Positions 6,032-13,004 of a DNA stretch of 14,252 bases are shown here, in pieces (within the stretch, counting starts at the first letter, position 1; the number at the start of each line of letters is the position of its first letter). The notes below the pieces were generated by a model, which saw only the letters and a list, made by a program, of their open reading frames with translations, was not told the DNA's origin and made no database searches. Source of the DNA: Gammaproteobacteria bacterium (lineage in GTDB: Bacteria; Pseudomonadota; Gammaproteobacteria; Pseudomonadales; Porticoccaceae). Where the stretch lies: positions 1 to 14,252 of the forward strand of contig SBGI01000154.1 of NCBI GenBank assembly GCA_006227015.1, read 5' to 3'. The position numbers were made by a program, and so were the translations under genes.

Positions 6032-7266
6032 GACCAGAGCGCTCCCAGCGGGACAGCAAAGAGATTGTCACCAAAAGCCGTCGTATGATCGCCATCGTAG
6101 AGCAGGACACCGATTTTAAAGCGCTTGCCGGCCACACTTTGAAAGCGTTTCAAGCCGGTAAAATCTTTCGTGCTCAAGGTTGCCGCCGCTTTGACTTCAA
6201 TGGCAAAACAATCGCCCATGGCGTTTTCAATGATCACATCGACCTCCACCTTGTCCTTGTCACGGTAGTGGTAGAAGTTCAAGGGCTCCTCGATCCACAC
6301 CGCCTGTTTGCGCAATTCGTTGTAGACGAAGGATTCCAGCACCAACCCAAAATCACCTGGCTGTTTCAGCAGGCGCTCCCGATTGAGGCCCCGCACGGCG
6401 CACATCATGCCGGTATCGACCGAGTGCAGTTTGGGTGTTTTCACCAGGCGCTTATATTCGTTGGAATGCCAGGCCGGCAGCTGTTCCACCAGAAACAACT
6501 GCTCCAACAACGCCATGTATTTTTTGATGGTCAGTCGATCCAGCCCAAGTTTAGCGCCCAGTTCGGTCAGGTTAACCAGTTTCCCCGCATAAAAGGCGGT
6601 GAGTTTGAGTAACTTGGCCATCAAATCGGGGTGATCGATATGGGTCAGATCGCGGATATCCCGCTGGATCAATGTACTGACGTACTGTTGATACCAAGCG
6701 GTGCTTCGCCGCTCATTGGCACGTTGCAGAGGCTCGGGGAAACACCCCGTAATCAACCGTTGCAGTAGATGATCCCGCACACGAATGTCCTGAGCCGAAG
6801 GCGCTTCCTGGTTCAGTAGTTTGCTTAAAAAGCTGGGGGGGCGTCCGTGGATCTCGCATTCGGAAAGCGTTGTCAGGCGAACCGACTCCATTCGGCCGGC
6901 CAGGGAATCTGATAGCCGGGGCAATAACAAGGCATTGGCGGAACCCGTCAGAAGAAAGCGACCGGCCGTGCGTTGTTCATCCACAGCCTGCTTGATGGAG
7001 ACGAACAGTTCAGGCAGGCGCTGCACCTCGTCAAGCGCAATTCGCTTCGGCGGCAGATTGCGAATGAACCCGACGGGATCAGCCTGGGCAATCTCGAATT
7101 GGGCCTGGTCGTCCAGGGTGATGTATTCCCAGTTTTCAGCGCCCATTTCCCGAATCAGCGCCTTCACCAGAGTGGTTTTACCCACCTGGCGAGGCCCCAT
7201 GACAAAGACCACCGGGGTGTCGCTCAGCGCTTCTTTGACGTTGTATTCAGAGTAACGTGGGTACAT
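6028..7266 (-). CDS. AAA ATPase with C-terminal DUF4143 (archaeal-type ATPase family)
   Basis: 412 residues. Walker A GPRQVGKTT (24-32), Walker B RIALDE (75-80), a sensor-like LLTGSA (105-110) and SLAGR (121-125) define the ATPase half. A winged-helix-like middle follows, then the DUF4143 C-terminus with LESFVYNEL (310-318), VEVD (340-343) and IEVKA (356-360), a pattern like a PD-(D/E)XK nuclease core that may or may not be active. Such proteins are common accessory-genome passengers of unclear function. The ATG at 7266 follows a probable promoter by about 40 nt, with no clear Shine-Dalgarno. The TGA overlaps the merR start. Joint transcription with merR is likely. Confidence 0.88.
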   Translation of the reverse strand: MYPRYSEYNVKEALSDTPVVFVMGPRQVGKTTLVKALIREMGAENWEYITLDDQAQFEIAQADPVGFIRNLPPKRIALDEVQRLPELFVSIKQAVDEQRTAGRFLLTGSANALLLPRLSDSLAGRMESVRLTTLSECEIHGRPPSFLSKLLNQEAPSAQDIRVRDHLLQRLITGCFPEPLQRANERRSTAWYQQYVSTLIQRDIRDLTHIDHPDLMAKLLKLTAFYAGKLVNLTELGAKLGLDRLTIKKYMALLEQLFLVEQLPAWHSNEYKRLVKTPKLHSVDTGMMCAVRGLNRERLLKQPGDFGLVLESFVYNELRKQAVWIEEPLNFYHYRDKDKVEVDVIIENAMGDCFAIEVKAAATLSTKDFTGLKRFQSVAGKRFKIGVLLYDGDHTTAFGDNLFAVPLGALWS

Positions 7267-7278
7267 AAAACGAGCGCT

Positions 7279-7355
7279 CGGCTAATTGATGGTTGAAATA
7301 CGTCTAATCGTTATTTTATTATCGTCTATTCGTGATTACAATGCCGTCTGATTGT
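7279..7355. repeat. Four direct repeats at exact 22-bp spacing upstream of tnpA
   Basis: Units begin at 7279 (CGGCTAATTGA), 7301 (CGTCTAATCGT), 7323 (CGTCTATTCGT) and 7345 (CGTCTGATTGT), each 22 bp apart, about two helical turns, placing them on one face of DNA. They sit in the 181-bp gap between the divergent ATPase and transposase genes. A perfect 10-bp palindrome CGAGCGCTCG (7271-7280) overlaps the first unit, and an inverted pair ATTCGTGA (7328-7335) / TCACGAAT (7375-7382) flanks the last. They may be operators or accessory sites for resolution or transposition; the binding protein is unknown. Confidence 0.7.
7313..7341 (-). promoter_or_regulatory. Predicted sigma-70 promoter of the ATPase-merR unit
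   Basis: Minus strand -35 TTGTAA (7341-7336), 17-bp spacer, -10 TAAAAT (7318-7313), four and five of six consensus matches. Predicted start near 7306. It overlaps the repeat units at 7301 and 7323, so a repeat-binding protein could control it. Confidence 0.55.
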
Positions 7356-7447
7356 TAGATACGACAATGGCGACTCACGAATATAAAAACATCAATAAAA
7401 ACAACGCTATAGGAGTAGTTGGCGTAACTGAACCCAAGTGAGACCCC

Positions 7448-10231
7448 ATGACAGCCAAAGAGCAGTTCTTAACCAACCAGCAGCGATACCAACCGTTAAT
7501 GCTGCCTCAACGATTCTCCGACGAAGAAATGGTTCGCGATTGGACGCTGAGTCGACGCGATTGCCAGGAGGTCAACAAGTACCGTAGGCAGTACCGCCTG
7601 GGATTTGCCATCCAACTCTGTGCCATGCGCCTCTATGGCCGCTTTCTCAACCAGCTTCATGACCTCTCGCCCCGGGTAATCAGCTATCTGAGCAGTCAAC
7701 TCGACCTCCCGCCCACGCTGACCGTGGACGTACCCGAACGGGAAGCGACACTATTGGAGCACCGAAATAACATCCTCAAGTATCTGGGCTTTCAACGGTT
7801 TGATGAAAAAGTGGAAGCCGACCTAGATCGCTGGATAGAGGAACATGCCCGTCAAGGAATGCTGCCGGATGAGCTTTTTCACCGGGCAGAACGCTACCTG
7901 TTGTTGAAACGTACTGTGTTGCCCGGACCCACGACCATCGAGCGGCAGATTATTCGCATTTGCAACCAGGTGCACTCTCAACTCTTTGAGCAAGTGTTTG
8001 ATCAGATGTCCCCGGAATTGCGCCGCGCCATAGACGACCTTTTGCAAACCACTGACGGCAATCAGCGAACCTACTTCAACCAACTCAAAGAGTATCCACC
8101 GGCTGCAAAAATCTCGTCACTGAAACGCTACTTGGAGCGCTATGACAATCTGGTGGCCACCGGCATTAATGAATTTGAAGAAAAGGTCATTGATACTGCT
8201 TTTCTCCACTACCTGTACCGACTGACCAAGCGCTACAGTGCCAAGGACATGAAACGCTTCAAGGACCATAAGCGCTATGCATTGATGGTTTGCTTCCTGT
8301 TGGAATCCCGCAAGATCCTGCTTGATCACCTGGTCAAAATGCACGATCAGTACATGACAGAGCTATGCCGGCAAACTAAAAACAGCCATGACAAAAAACA
8401 CAAGGAATTTCGCAAGCGCCAAAAGAAAGCCATCGATGCTGTGCTTGATACCACGCATGTTTTGCTGGAATGGCCGGATGAACAGCCGCTGTACAAGAAG
8501 GACTTGTGGCAACGCATTGACCAGAAACACCTGCTCGCCTCCATTGACGACCTGCACATTTTTAAACGCCTGGAGGAACGCGGCTACTGCGATTTGTTGT
8601 TGACCCGTTATCCCAGTTTGCGAAAGTATTTTTCCGAGTTTATCCAGTTACCTTTTGAAGTGGCGAAAGGTTCCGGACCACTGATAAAAGCCATCCAGTT
8701 CGTCCGGCAGTTGGATGCCGGCGATCTGAAAAAACTGCCGGAGAATGCACCGGTTGCGTTCATTCCCCGCGAACTGCGTCGCAGCCTTAAAGATCAATCA
8801 GGCCATATCAATCGCAATGTCTGGGAGATGGGGTTGGCGCTGGCAATTAAAGACGCCTTGCGTTCCGGCGATTTGTATTTACCACAGAGCAAACAGCATG
8901 TGTCGTTCTGGGATCTGACCTTGAACGAGCCCAACTGGGATGAAACCAAACACACCGTCTATACCGAGCTACAGCAGCCTTTGCCACACGAAGTGCGTTC
9001 CGCCATTTCAACCCAGTTCCACGAAGCGGTGTCAGCAGCGCAAAAGCGTTTTGGACTGGATAATTTCGCCGAGATACACAATGGCCGGCTGAAACTCAAG
9101 CGTGACGACAAGCTGGACGTACCGGATAAAGTCAACCAACTGCAAAAGGTGATCGATGCGCATATGCCCAGCATACGCATCGAGCAATTGCTGATGGAGG
9201 TGGATCAAATGACGCATTACAGTCGTCACTTTGTCCCTATCCAGCATCACCAGTCACGGCCCAAAAACTTTTACAAAAGCCTGATGGCTGCCATTATTTC
9301 ACAAGCCACAAACCTGGGCGTCGTGTCCATGAGTAACAGCGTCAATGGCGTTACTGTCGATATGCTAAGGCATATCCTGCAATACTATATTCGCGAAGAA
9401 ACCCTGATCAACGCCAGTGCTGAAATTGTGAATCAACACCATGAGCTGCCGTTGAGTGCGGTGTATGGCTCCGGTACATTGTCCTCTTCAGATGCGCAAC
9501 GCTTTAAAATCCGCGCCGACAGTCTCTTGGCTTCATACTATCCCCGCTATTACGGCTACTATGAAAAAGCCATCGGGATCTACACCCACGTATCCGATCA
9601 ATATTCCGTGTTCAGCACCAAGATCATTTCCTGTAGCCCTCGTGAAGCCCTGTATGTTCTGGACGGCCTGCTGGAAAACAACACGATTCTGAAAATCCGA
9701 GAGCACACCACCGATACGCACGGGTACACTGAAATCGTCTTCGCCCTCTGTCATTTGCTCGGCTTCTACTTTATGCCACGTATTCGGGATCTGAAGGATC
9801 AGCAGCTATACCGTATCGACAAATCCGTCGATTACGGTGACCTCAACCATTTACTCACGAAAACAGCTGATCTGTCGATCATTGAGGAGCAATGGGAATA
9901 CATGATGCGGGTGGTCATTTCTCTGAAGCAGAAAACTGCGCCAGCACACGTCATCGTTCAACGGTTGACCAATAGTTCACCCTCCGATCGCCTCACCAAG
10001 GCCTTTACCAACCTGGGCCGGATCATCAAGACCGAATACATTCTGCGGTACCTGACTGACAAAGACCTGCGCCAAACCGTCCAGCGGCAACTGAACAAAG
10101 GGGAATACCGGCACAAACTGCCGCGCTGGATATTCTTTGCGGACCAGGGGGAATTCACCACTGGAGACTATGAGGAAATCATGAACAAGGCCAGCAGCCT
10201 CAGCTTTGTATCCAATGCCATTCTGTACTGA
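7448..10231 (+). CDS. tnpA: Tn3-family transposase TnpA, C-terminally truncated by a nonsense codon
   Basis: 927 residues of a Tn3-family replicative transposase. The N-terminal DUF4158-type DNA-binding part is recognisable (KEQFLTNQQR, YRLGFAIQLCAMRLYGRFL), and the C-terminal catalytic region carries the triad Asp682 (SSSDAQRF), Asp756 (TTDTHGYTE) and Glu886 (LNKGEYRH), spaced 74 and 130 residues apart as in the family. The frame ends at TGA (10229-10231) exactly where relatives have the conserved Trp of NAI(L)YWNT, losing the last 49 residues. The ATG follows an in-frame TGA closely, so no earlier start exists; the ribosome site is weak. The C-terminus points to the terminal repeat at 10414-10451, the standard Tn3 layout. 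No resolvase was seen in the window. Confidence 0.93.
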   Translation: MTAKEQFLTNQQRYQPLMLPQRFSDEEMVRDWTLSRRDCQEVNKYRRQYRLGFAIQLCAMRLYGRFLNQLHDLSPRVISYLSSQLDLPPTLTVDVPEREATLLEHRNNILKYLGFQRFDEKVEADLDRWIEEHARQGMLPDELFHRAERYLLLKRTVLPGPTTIERQIIRICNQVHSQLFEQVFDQMSPELRRAIDDLLQTTDGNQRTYFNQLKEYPPAAKISSLKRYLERYDNLVATGINEFEEKVIDTAFLHYLYRLTKRYSAKDMKRFKDHKRYALMVCFLLESRKILLDHLVKMHDQYMTELCRQTKNSHDKKHKEFRKRQKKAIDAVLDTTHVLLEWPDEQPLYKKDLWQRIDQKHLLASIDDLHIFKRLEERGYCDLLLTRYPSLRKYFSEFIQLPFEVAKGSGPLIKAIQFVRQLDAGDLKKLPENAPVAFIPRELRRSLKDQSGHINRNVWEMGLALAIKDALRSGDLYLPQSKQHVSFWDLTLNEPNWDETKHTVYTELQQPLPHEVRSAISTQFHEAVSAAQKRFGLDNFAEIHNGRLKLKRDDKLDVPDKVNQLQKVIDAHMPSIRIEQLLMEVDQMTHYSRHFVPIQHHQSRPKNFYKSLMAAIISQATNLGVVSMSNSVNGVTVDMLRHILQYYIREETLINASAEIVNQHHELPLSAVYGSGTLSSSDAQRFKIRADSLLASYYPRYYGYYEKAIGIYTHVSDQYSVFSTKIISCSPREALYVLDGLLENNTILKIREHTTDTHGYTEIVFALCHLLGFYFMPRIRDLKDQQLYRIDKSVDYGDLNHLLTKTADLSIIEEQWEYMMRVVISLKQKTAPAHVIVQRLTNSSPSDRLTKAFTNLGRIIKTEYILRYLTDKDLRQTVQRQLNKGEYRHKLPRWIFFADQGEFTTGDYEEIMNKASSLSFVSNAILY

Positions 10232-10381
10232 AACACGATCAAGATAAATGACGTGGTTGAGCAGCTCCGGCAGCAGGGGGAGGATATCGACGACAAGACC
10301 TTATCCCATATCTCGTTATTGCCCTATAAGCATGTGTTGCCCAATGGTACGTACTTTATTGAAGATGAGGGGAAGGGGTGA
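10232..10381 (+). pseudogene. tnpA: Severed C-terminal tail of TnpA
   Basis: In frame after the TGA at 10229-10231, 49 more codons run uninterrupted to TGA 10379-10381: NTIKINDVVEQLRQQGEDID, then a segment ending LPNGTYFIEDEGKG. This matches the standard Tn3 transposase ending (WNT...QLR.QG......L.HLSPL...H....G.Y). A single TGG-to-TGA change explains the break; restored, the protein would be 977 residues. Whether the truncated enzyme works, or the stop is read through, cannot be told here. Confidence 0.85.
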
Positions 10382-10389
10382 TTATTCGG

Positions 10390-10435
10390 AAACCTACGGT
10401 TACGCGGAGGGCCTGGGAGTCAAAACCGTAGGTTT
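10390..10435 (+). terminator. 12-bp perfect inverted repeat after tnpA; possible terminator or nested transposon-end sequence
   Basis: AAACCTACGGTT (10390-10401) and AACCGTAGGTTT (10424-10435) are perfect complements around a 22-nt loop, right after the original tnpA stop. The right arm lies inside the transposon terminal repeat; the left arm is an inverted copy of its inner part. It could end tnpA transcription or reflect nested ends; the large loop argues against an ordinary terminator. Confidence 0.5.
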
Positions 10436-10451
10436 TCGTTCAAATGCCCCC
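10414..10451 (-). repeat. Tn3-type terminal inverted repeat (right end, IRR)
   Basis: Read on the minus strand from 10451, the end starts GGGGGC and contains GAACGAAAACCTACGG, sharing the GAACGAAAAC core and a following ACG with the classical Tn3/gamma-delta repeats. It lies 70 bp after the original tnpA stop, as expected. The exact outer base (10450 or 10451) is uncertain and no matching left end was found in the window. Confidence 0.7.
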
Positions 10452-10518
10452 GCTGGTCCTGATAGGTCGACTGATGAGCGGGACTTTCAGCTGATTGGAT
10501 ACCCTATCGGAGACGAGA

Positions 10519-10540
10519 GAGCCCGCTGTAACGCGGGCTC
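10519..10540 (-). terminator. GC-rich hairpin downstream of the 280-residue gene
   Basis: Perfect 8-bp stem GAGCCCGC / GCGGGCTC with a 6-nt loop, 22 nt past the stop of the minus-strand gene ending at 10562. No clear T-run follows on either strand (TCTCTCGTC on minus), so an intrinsic terminator is plausible but not secure. Confidence 0.45.
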
Positions 10541-10561
10541 GTGCATGGTAGACCTTGGGTG

Positions 10562-11404
10562 TCATTCTAACGCCAGCTTTCCCCAATCCGGGAAATGCCA
10601 AGTATCCGGGGCGGTGGCTATCTCCGTATAAGCCATGGCCCACTTCCGGACATACTCAAAGGCCTTGGAATCGACCGGAGAGCCGGTAAATCCCACGCCA
10701 AAGAACGTCTCAATATACCAGGCCAGATTATCATCGATGGCGGTCAGATCAATTCTTGGCTCTTCAGGTCCAAGGTTACAGATCCACCAACCGGGCTTGG
10801 TTTCTGCGCCATTCTCGAAATGCGCACCCTCTTTCAGACACCAAACAGTATTGACCTTGCTCCACTCCACTTGGCCATGGGAGGACTGTGCTCTTGTTCT
10901 GCACAGCGCTGTTGGCAGGGGGCCGCCCTGAAGGAAAAGTTTGGCCGCTCCATCTTTCGAGCCAAGAACCAGGGAGAGCATGATCGGCCCCACGATCAAC
11001 CGCATGACCTCTTTTATGTCAGTGGGTACATAAAAATAACGAGCGATCTGTTCTGGGTTGGCGAAACCGCCCTCGGCACAGGCATCGATGAGCGCCATTT
11101 CTAGTGGCTTGTTCTTTTCCTTGGCGATTCTGCGCATAGCCTTCTGGACACCCTGTAGCGTCTCGTAATCAAAGATATGCACATTGGATGGGTCCAGGCT
11201 CGGTGGACGATGACCTTCGGTCTGTGGCTCCAGTGAGCCTATGGCCTCGGCCCATGGTTTGTTGATGCCGTTTTCTCTGGCAACCCGATTGAGGGCTTCA
11301 TGCAATGGAATTTTCAGTTCGCGGCTAAGACGCTTGGCGTCCTTGCGAGCAGCGGCCACGGGGCGGCCGGACGGAAATTTCAGACGTTCTTTATCTACGG
11401 GCAT
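10562..11404 (-). CDS. Unrecognised 280-residue protein with an internal helical repeat
   Basis: No family recognised. The N-terminal third is basic and helical. Residues 23-54 (AKRLSRELKIPLHEALNRVA...) and 90-121 (MRRIAKEKNKPLEMALIDAC...) align without gaps, sharing R, E, PL, AL, E, G and P positions, so a roughly 32-residue unit is duplicated around a Pro-rich linker (57-74). The C-terminal half (about 125-280) looks globular with many Trp/Phe and no membrane segment or known catalytic motif. GGAG lies 9 nt upstream of the ATG. It sits alone between the transposon end and the toxin gene; the repeat units may bind nucleic acid or a partner (inference). Confidence 0.7.
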   Translation of the reverse strand: MPVDKERLKFPSGRPVAAARKDAKRLSRELKIPLHEALNRVARENGINKPWAEAIGSLEPQTEGHRPPSLDPSNVHIFDYETLQGVQKAMRRIAKEKNKPLEMALIDACAEGGFANPEQIARYFYVPTDIKEVMRLIVGPIMLSLVLGSKDGAAKLFLQGGPLPTALCRTRAQSSHGQVEWSKVNTVWCLKEGAHFENGAETKPGWWICNLGPEEPRIDLTAIDDNLAWYIETFFGVGFTGSPVDSKAFEYVRKWAMAYTEIATAPDTWHFPDWGKLALE

Positions 11405-11630
11405 AGCTCAACGCTCCACATAACGGGGATGCAATGGCCGACTCATCACGCCCCTGGTTACAAGGTTCGCTGAGATAGAAGAGAAAAAACCGGTGATCTG
11501 TCGCGATCTTTGCCTACGCTGTTGCGCGGTCGGCTTGCAGGCCTCCGTATAGACCTGCAGGTACTGTAATGTCGTTTACGCGCTATGACAAGGATTGGTC
11601 GTCGCGGTTTGACTGATGTGAGCCCTGGGA

Positions 11631-12302
11631 TTAAGCGGTCGCTATGTCCACATCTTCAAAGGCTACAACATGGCTAATTTTTTTGCCGTCCCAGTGATAT
11701 TGATAGTGCTTGCTTTGAACCGCTGGCGGCACCAGTGCGGTCGGCCTGAAGGCGGCAATACATTCACCCCCTGGATGTCGAACGGACTTGTAGATTGCTC
11801 CCATCTCGCCCTTCTGAATCATCTGCGCCCCTTTGATCTGCGCGTATTCCCAATCGTCCGGATCATGCACTTTGGCGTTTTGCCGCAGGTCCACCATTTC
11901 AGCCCTGACGGTGCAGATATAGGATCGCATCGTGACGATTTGGGGCTCTTCATTGGTGGCGGACAGAAAGCGTGCGCGACTGTGGCGGGATTCCTCGATC
12001 GCGGTTTGCAATGATAGGCCAGCATAGTAGATGCCAAAGGTGCCGAGACAAAAACGGCTATCGGTTCCACAATGGGTAAATGCGGCCATGATGGGGGTGG
12101 TTCCATCACCGACTAACCTGTCCTCAGGTCTCACCAGGGCAATGTCACCGACTTCAACACGCAGGCGGTCATTGGTCATGCCCTCCAGCGCGTAGGCATA
12201 TTCAAGCTCCTCTGGGTCCAGTAGATGATCGAAGAGGGTTTTGGGTGGATAGACGCTCGAGACAAGCCGGTAGGTCGGCTGATCCAGGTAGACTTTAAGC
12301 AT
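11631..12302 (-). CDS. RES-domain toxin of a RES/Xre (ParS-type) toxin-antitoxin pair
   Basis: 223 residues from ATG 12302. The RES signature is present: Arg83 (DSRFCLGTFGIYYAGLSLQTAIEE, 81-104), Glu104, and Ser173 (YKSVRHPGGECIAAFRP, 171-187). Characterised RES toxins (ParT, MbcT and relatives) act on NAD+ or as ADP-ribosyltransferases and stop growth when free; that activity is assumed by family. I chose ATG 12302 because it overlaps the antitoxin stop by 8 nt and starts the domain properly; an open frame continues upstream to 12386 but only as a shadow of the antitoxin gene. It is the second gene of the pair, transcribed from the promoter at 12744-12772. Confidence 0.85.
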   Translation of the reverse strand: MLKVYLDQPTYRLVSSVYPPKTLFDHLLDPEELEYAYALEGMTNDRLRVEVGDIALVRPEDRLVGDGTTPIMAAFTHCGTDSRFCLGTFGIYYAGLSLQTAIEESRHSRARFLSATNEEPQIVTMRSYICTVRAEMVDLRQNAKVHDPDDWEYAQIKGAQMIQKGEMGAIYKSVRHPGGECIAAFRPTALVPPAVQSKHYQYHWDGKKISHVVAFEDVDIATA

Positions 12303-12705
12303 ATTGATCACCACGCCAGCTATCGAGGTAGCGCCGTACTTCGGCCAGGTCCGTGAGCTGTCCTGCCAGCATTCTTTGCAATGCACTCTGCCCGTATAGT
12401 TCGCGGTTGGGTTTTCTCACCCATTGTTTCCACTGGGCGGGATCACTGAACAGCAGCTGCAGGTTTTTGTAGATACCGGCCACATAGGAAAGGCGATCGA
12501 GTGTATCGCGGGATAAGGAGATGGGTTGTCCTGCATCCAGCTTCCGGCGCCAGTTGAGTAGTGTGGTGCGTGAGTTGACCCCGGCGAGAATGCAGCGTTC
12601 ATTTTCGGTCAGGCTCCATTCATCGGCGATGGCAAAAAACAGCTTCACGGCCACTTTTGAGAGTTTGTCTTTGTCGAGCGCTGTTTCTGACTGGTTCTTA
12701 ATCAT
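12295..12705 (-). CDS. Xre/MbcA/ParS-family antitoxin (DUF2384-type C-terminus)
   Basis: 136 residues from ATG 12705. A helix-turn-helix-like segment EWSLTENERCILAGVNSRTT (29-48) is followed by the toxin-binding domain, with LLFSDPAQWKQWVRKPNREL (84-103) and ALQRMLAGQLTDLAEVRRYL (108-127), the 'W...PN..L.G..P...L..G....V..YL' pattern of the family. ATG 12705 has GAGGTG 6 nt upstream; a GTG at 12714 would add three residues but lacks a ribosome site. The protein should neutralise the overlapping RES toxin and repress the operon through the palindrome in its promoter. Confidence 0.87.
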   Translation of the reverse strand: MIKNQSETALDKDKLSKVAVKLFFAIADEWSLTENERCILAGVNSRTTLLNWRRKLDAGQPISLSRDTLDRLSYVAGIYKNLQLLFSDPAQWKQWVRKPNRELYGQSALQRMLAGQLTDLAEVRRYLDSWRGDQYA

Positions 12706-12743
12706 TCGTGTCACCTCATGCGGACTATGTATCCACTACGCTT

Positions 12744-12772
12744 AGTATATGTTCACTATTGAACACATACAA
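12744..12772 (-). promoter_or_regulatory. Toxin-antitoxin promoter with operator palindrome in its spacer
   Basis: Minus strand -35 TTGTAT (12772-12767), 17-bp spacer, -10 TATACT (12749-12744). The spacer contains TGTTCA / TGAACA (12750-12755, 12760-12765) around 4 nt, a natural repressor site. Predicted start near 12737, 32 nt before the antitoxin ATG. Confidence 0.7.
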
Positions 12773-12791
12773 ACTGATATGAACTGATATG
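12772..12791. repeat. 10-bp tandem repeat upstream of the toxin-antitoxin promoter
   Basis: AACTGATATG occurs twice in tandem (12772-12781, 12782-12791) followed by AAC. On the transcribed strand each unit reads CATATCAGTT, so GTTCATAT recurs beside the TGTTCA palindrome; these may be extra antitoxin-binding half-sites. Confidence 0.6.
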
Positions 12792-12855
12792 AACCGTTAC
12801 GACCGAGTATCTTTTTCTAAATTTCGCTGTGGCTTTTCTTTTTCTATAACGGTGC

Positions 12856-12994
12856 CGACACTGGACGGACAGTGTTGATAATGCCTGGAGGCATGAATTA
12901 AAATCCCTCAGGTAAGCCACGGGATTCGCGGGCAGAAATGCCTCCACCTGTGGTCGAAGTCGACGATAAAACCCGCTGAAAAGCGGGTTTTTTT
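12856..12994 (+). ncRNA. Hairpin-rich intergenic stretch ending in a terminator; small-RNA candidate
   Basis: Within the gene-free 12795-13004, five stems follow each other: CGACACTG/CAGTGTTG (12856-12877, one G-T pair), ATGCC/GGCAT (12881-12894), AATCCC/GGGATT (12902-12926), GTCGA/TCGAC (12953-12964) and the terminator stem. ATGCCTCC (12938-12945) can also pair with GGAGGCAT (12887-12894), an alternative fold. Plus-strand transcription would end in a strong T-run. A TATAAC lies at 12845-12850 but its -35 is poor, so the promoter is unproven. Confidence 0.35.
12968..12994. terminator. Bidirectional intrinsic terminator
   Basis: Stem AAAACCCGC (12968-12976) / GCGGGTTTT (12983-12991) with a 6-nt loop, followed by T-run on plus; on minus the stem is followed by TTTT. 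It lies 14 nt past the stop of the minus-strand gene ending at 13005, which it should terminate. Confidence 0.85.
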
Positions 12995-13004
12995 ATGGGG
13001 TCTG

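Larger units (their letters stand above)
1..10451. mobile_element. Probable right part of a Tn3-family metal-resistance transposon
   Basis: tnpA plus the right terminal repeat define one end at about 10451. In Tn3 elements passenger genes lie on the N-terminal side of tnpA, here the ATPase, mer, FTR1, cadR, CDF and czc genes. No left repeat or resolvase was seen, so the left boundary, assumed to lie beyond position 1, is inference; part of the metal region might instead be ordinary island DNA. Confidence 0.45.

Noticed and set aside
7441..7447. AGACCCC next to the tnpA start, like a Tn3 GGGGTCT end
   Set aside because: Only 7 bp, no GAACGAAAAC-type core inward, and the tnpA N-terminus is normally internal to the element.
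9295..9315. Gln in the TnpA 'ISQATNLG' stretch, where some relatives have Asp
   Set aside because: This position varies in the family; the catalytic Asp/Asp/Glu align elsewhere (682, 756, 886) and are intact.
10471..10478. CTGATGAG, a hammerhead ribozyme core motif
   Set aside because: No GAAA element or matching stems at the right distance.
11405..11630. Gap between the 280-residue gene and the RES toxin
   Set aside because: Only a 6-bp inverted repeat TGCAGG/CCTGCA (11536-11559) was seen; no T-run, no promoter convincing enough to list.
12756..12947. 63-codon minus-strand ORF upstream of the antitoxin
   Set aside because: It crosses the tandem repeats and hairpins, has no ribosome site, and its composition is low-quality.
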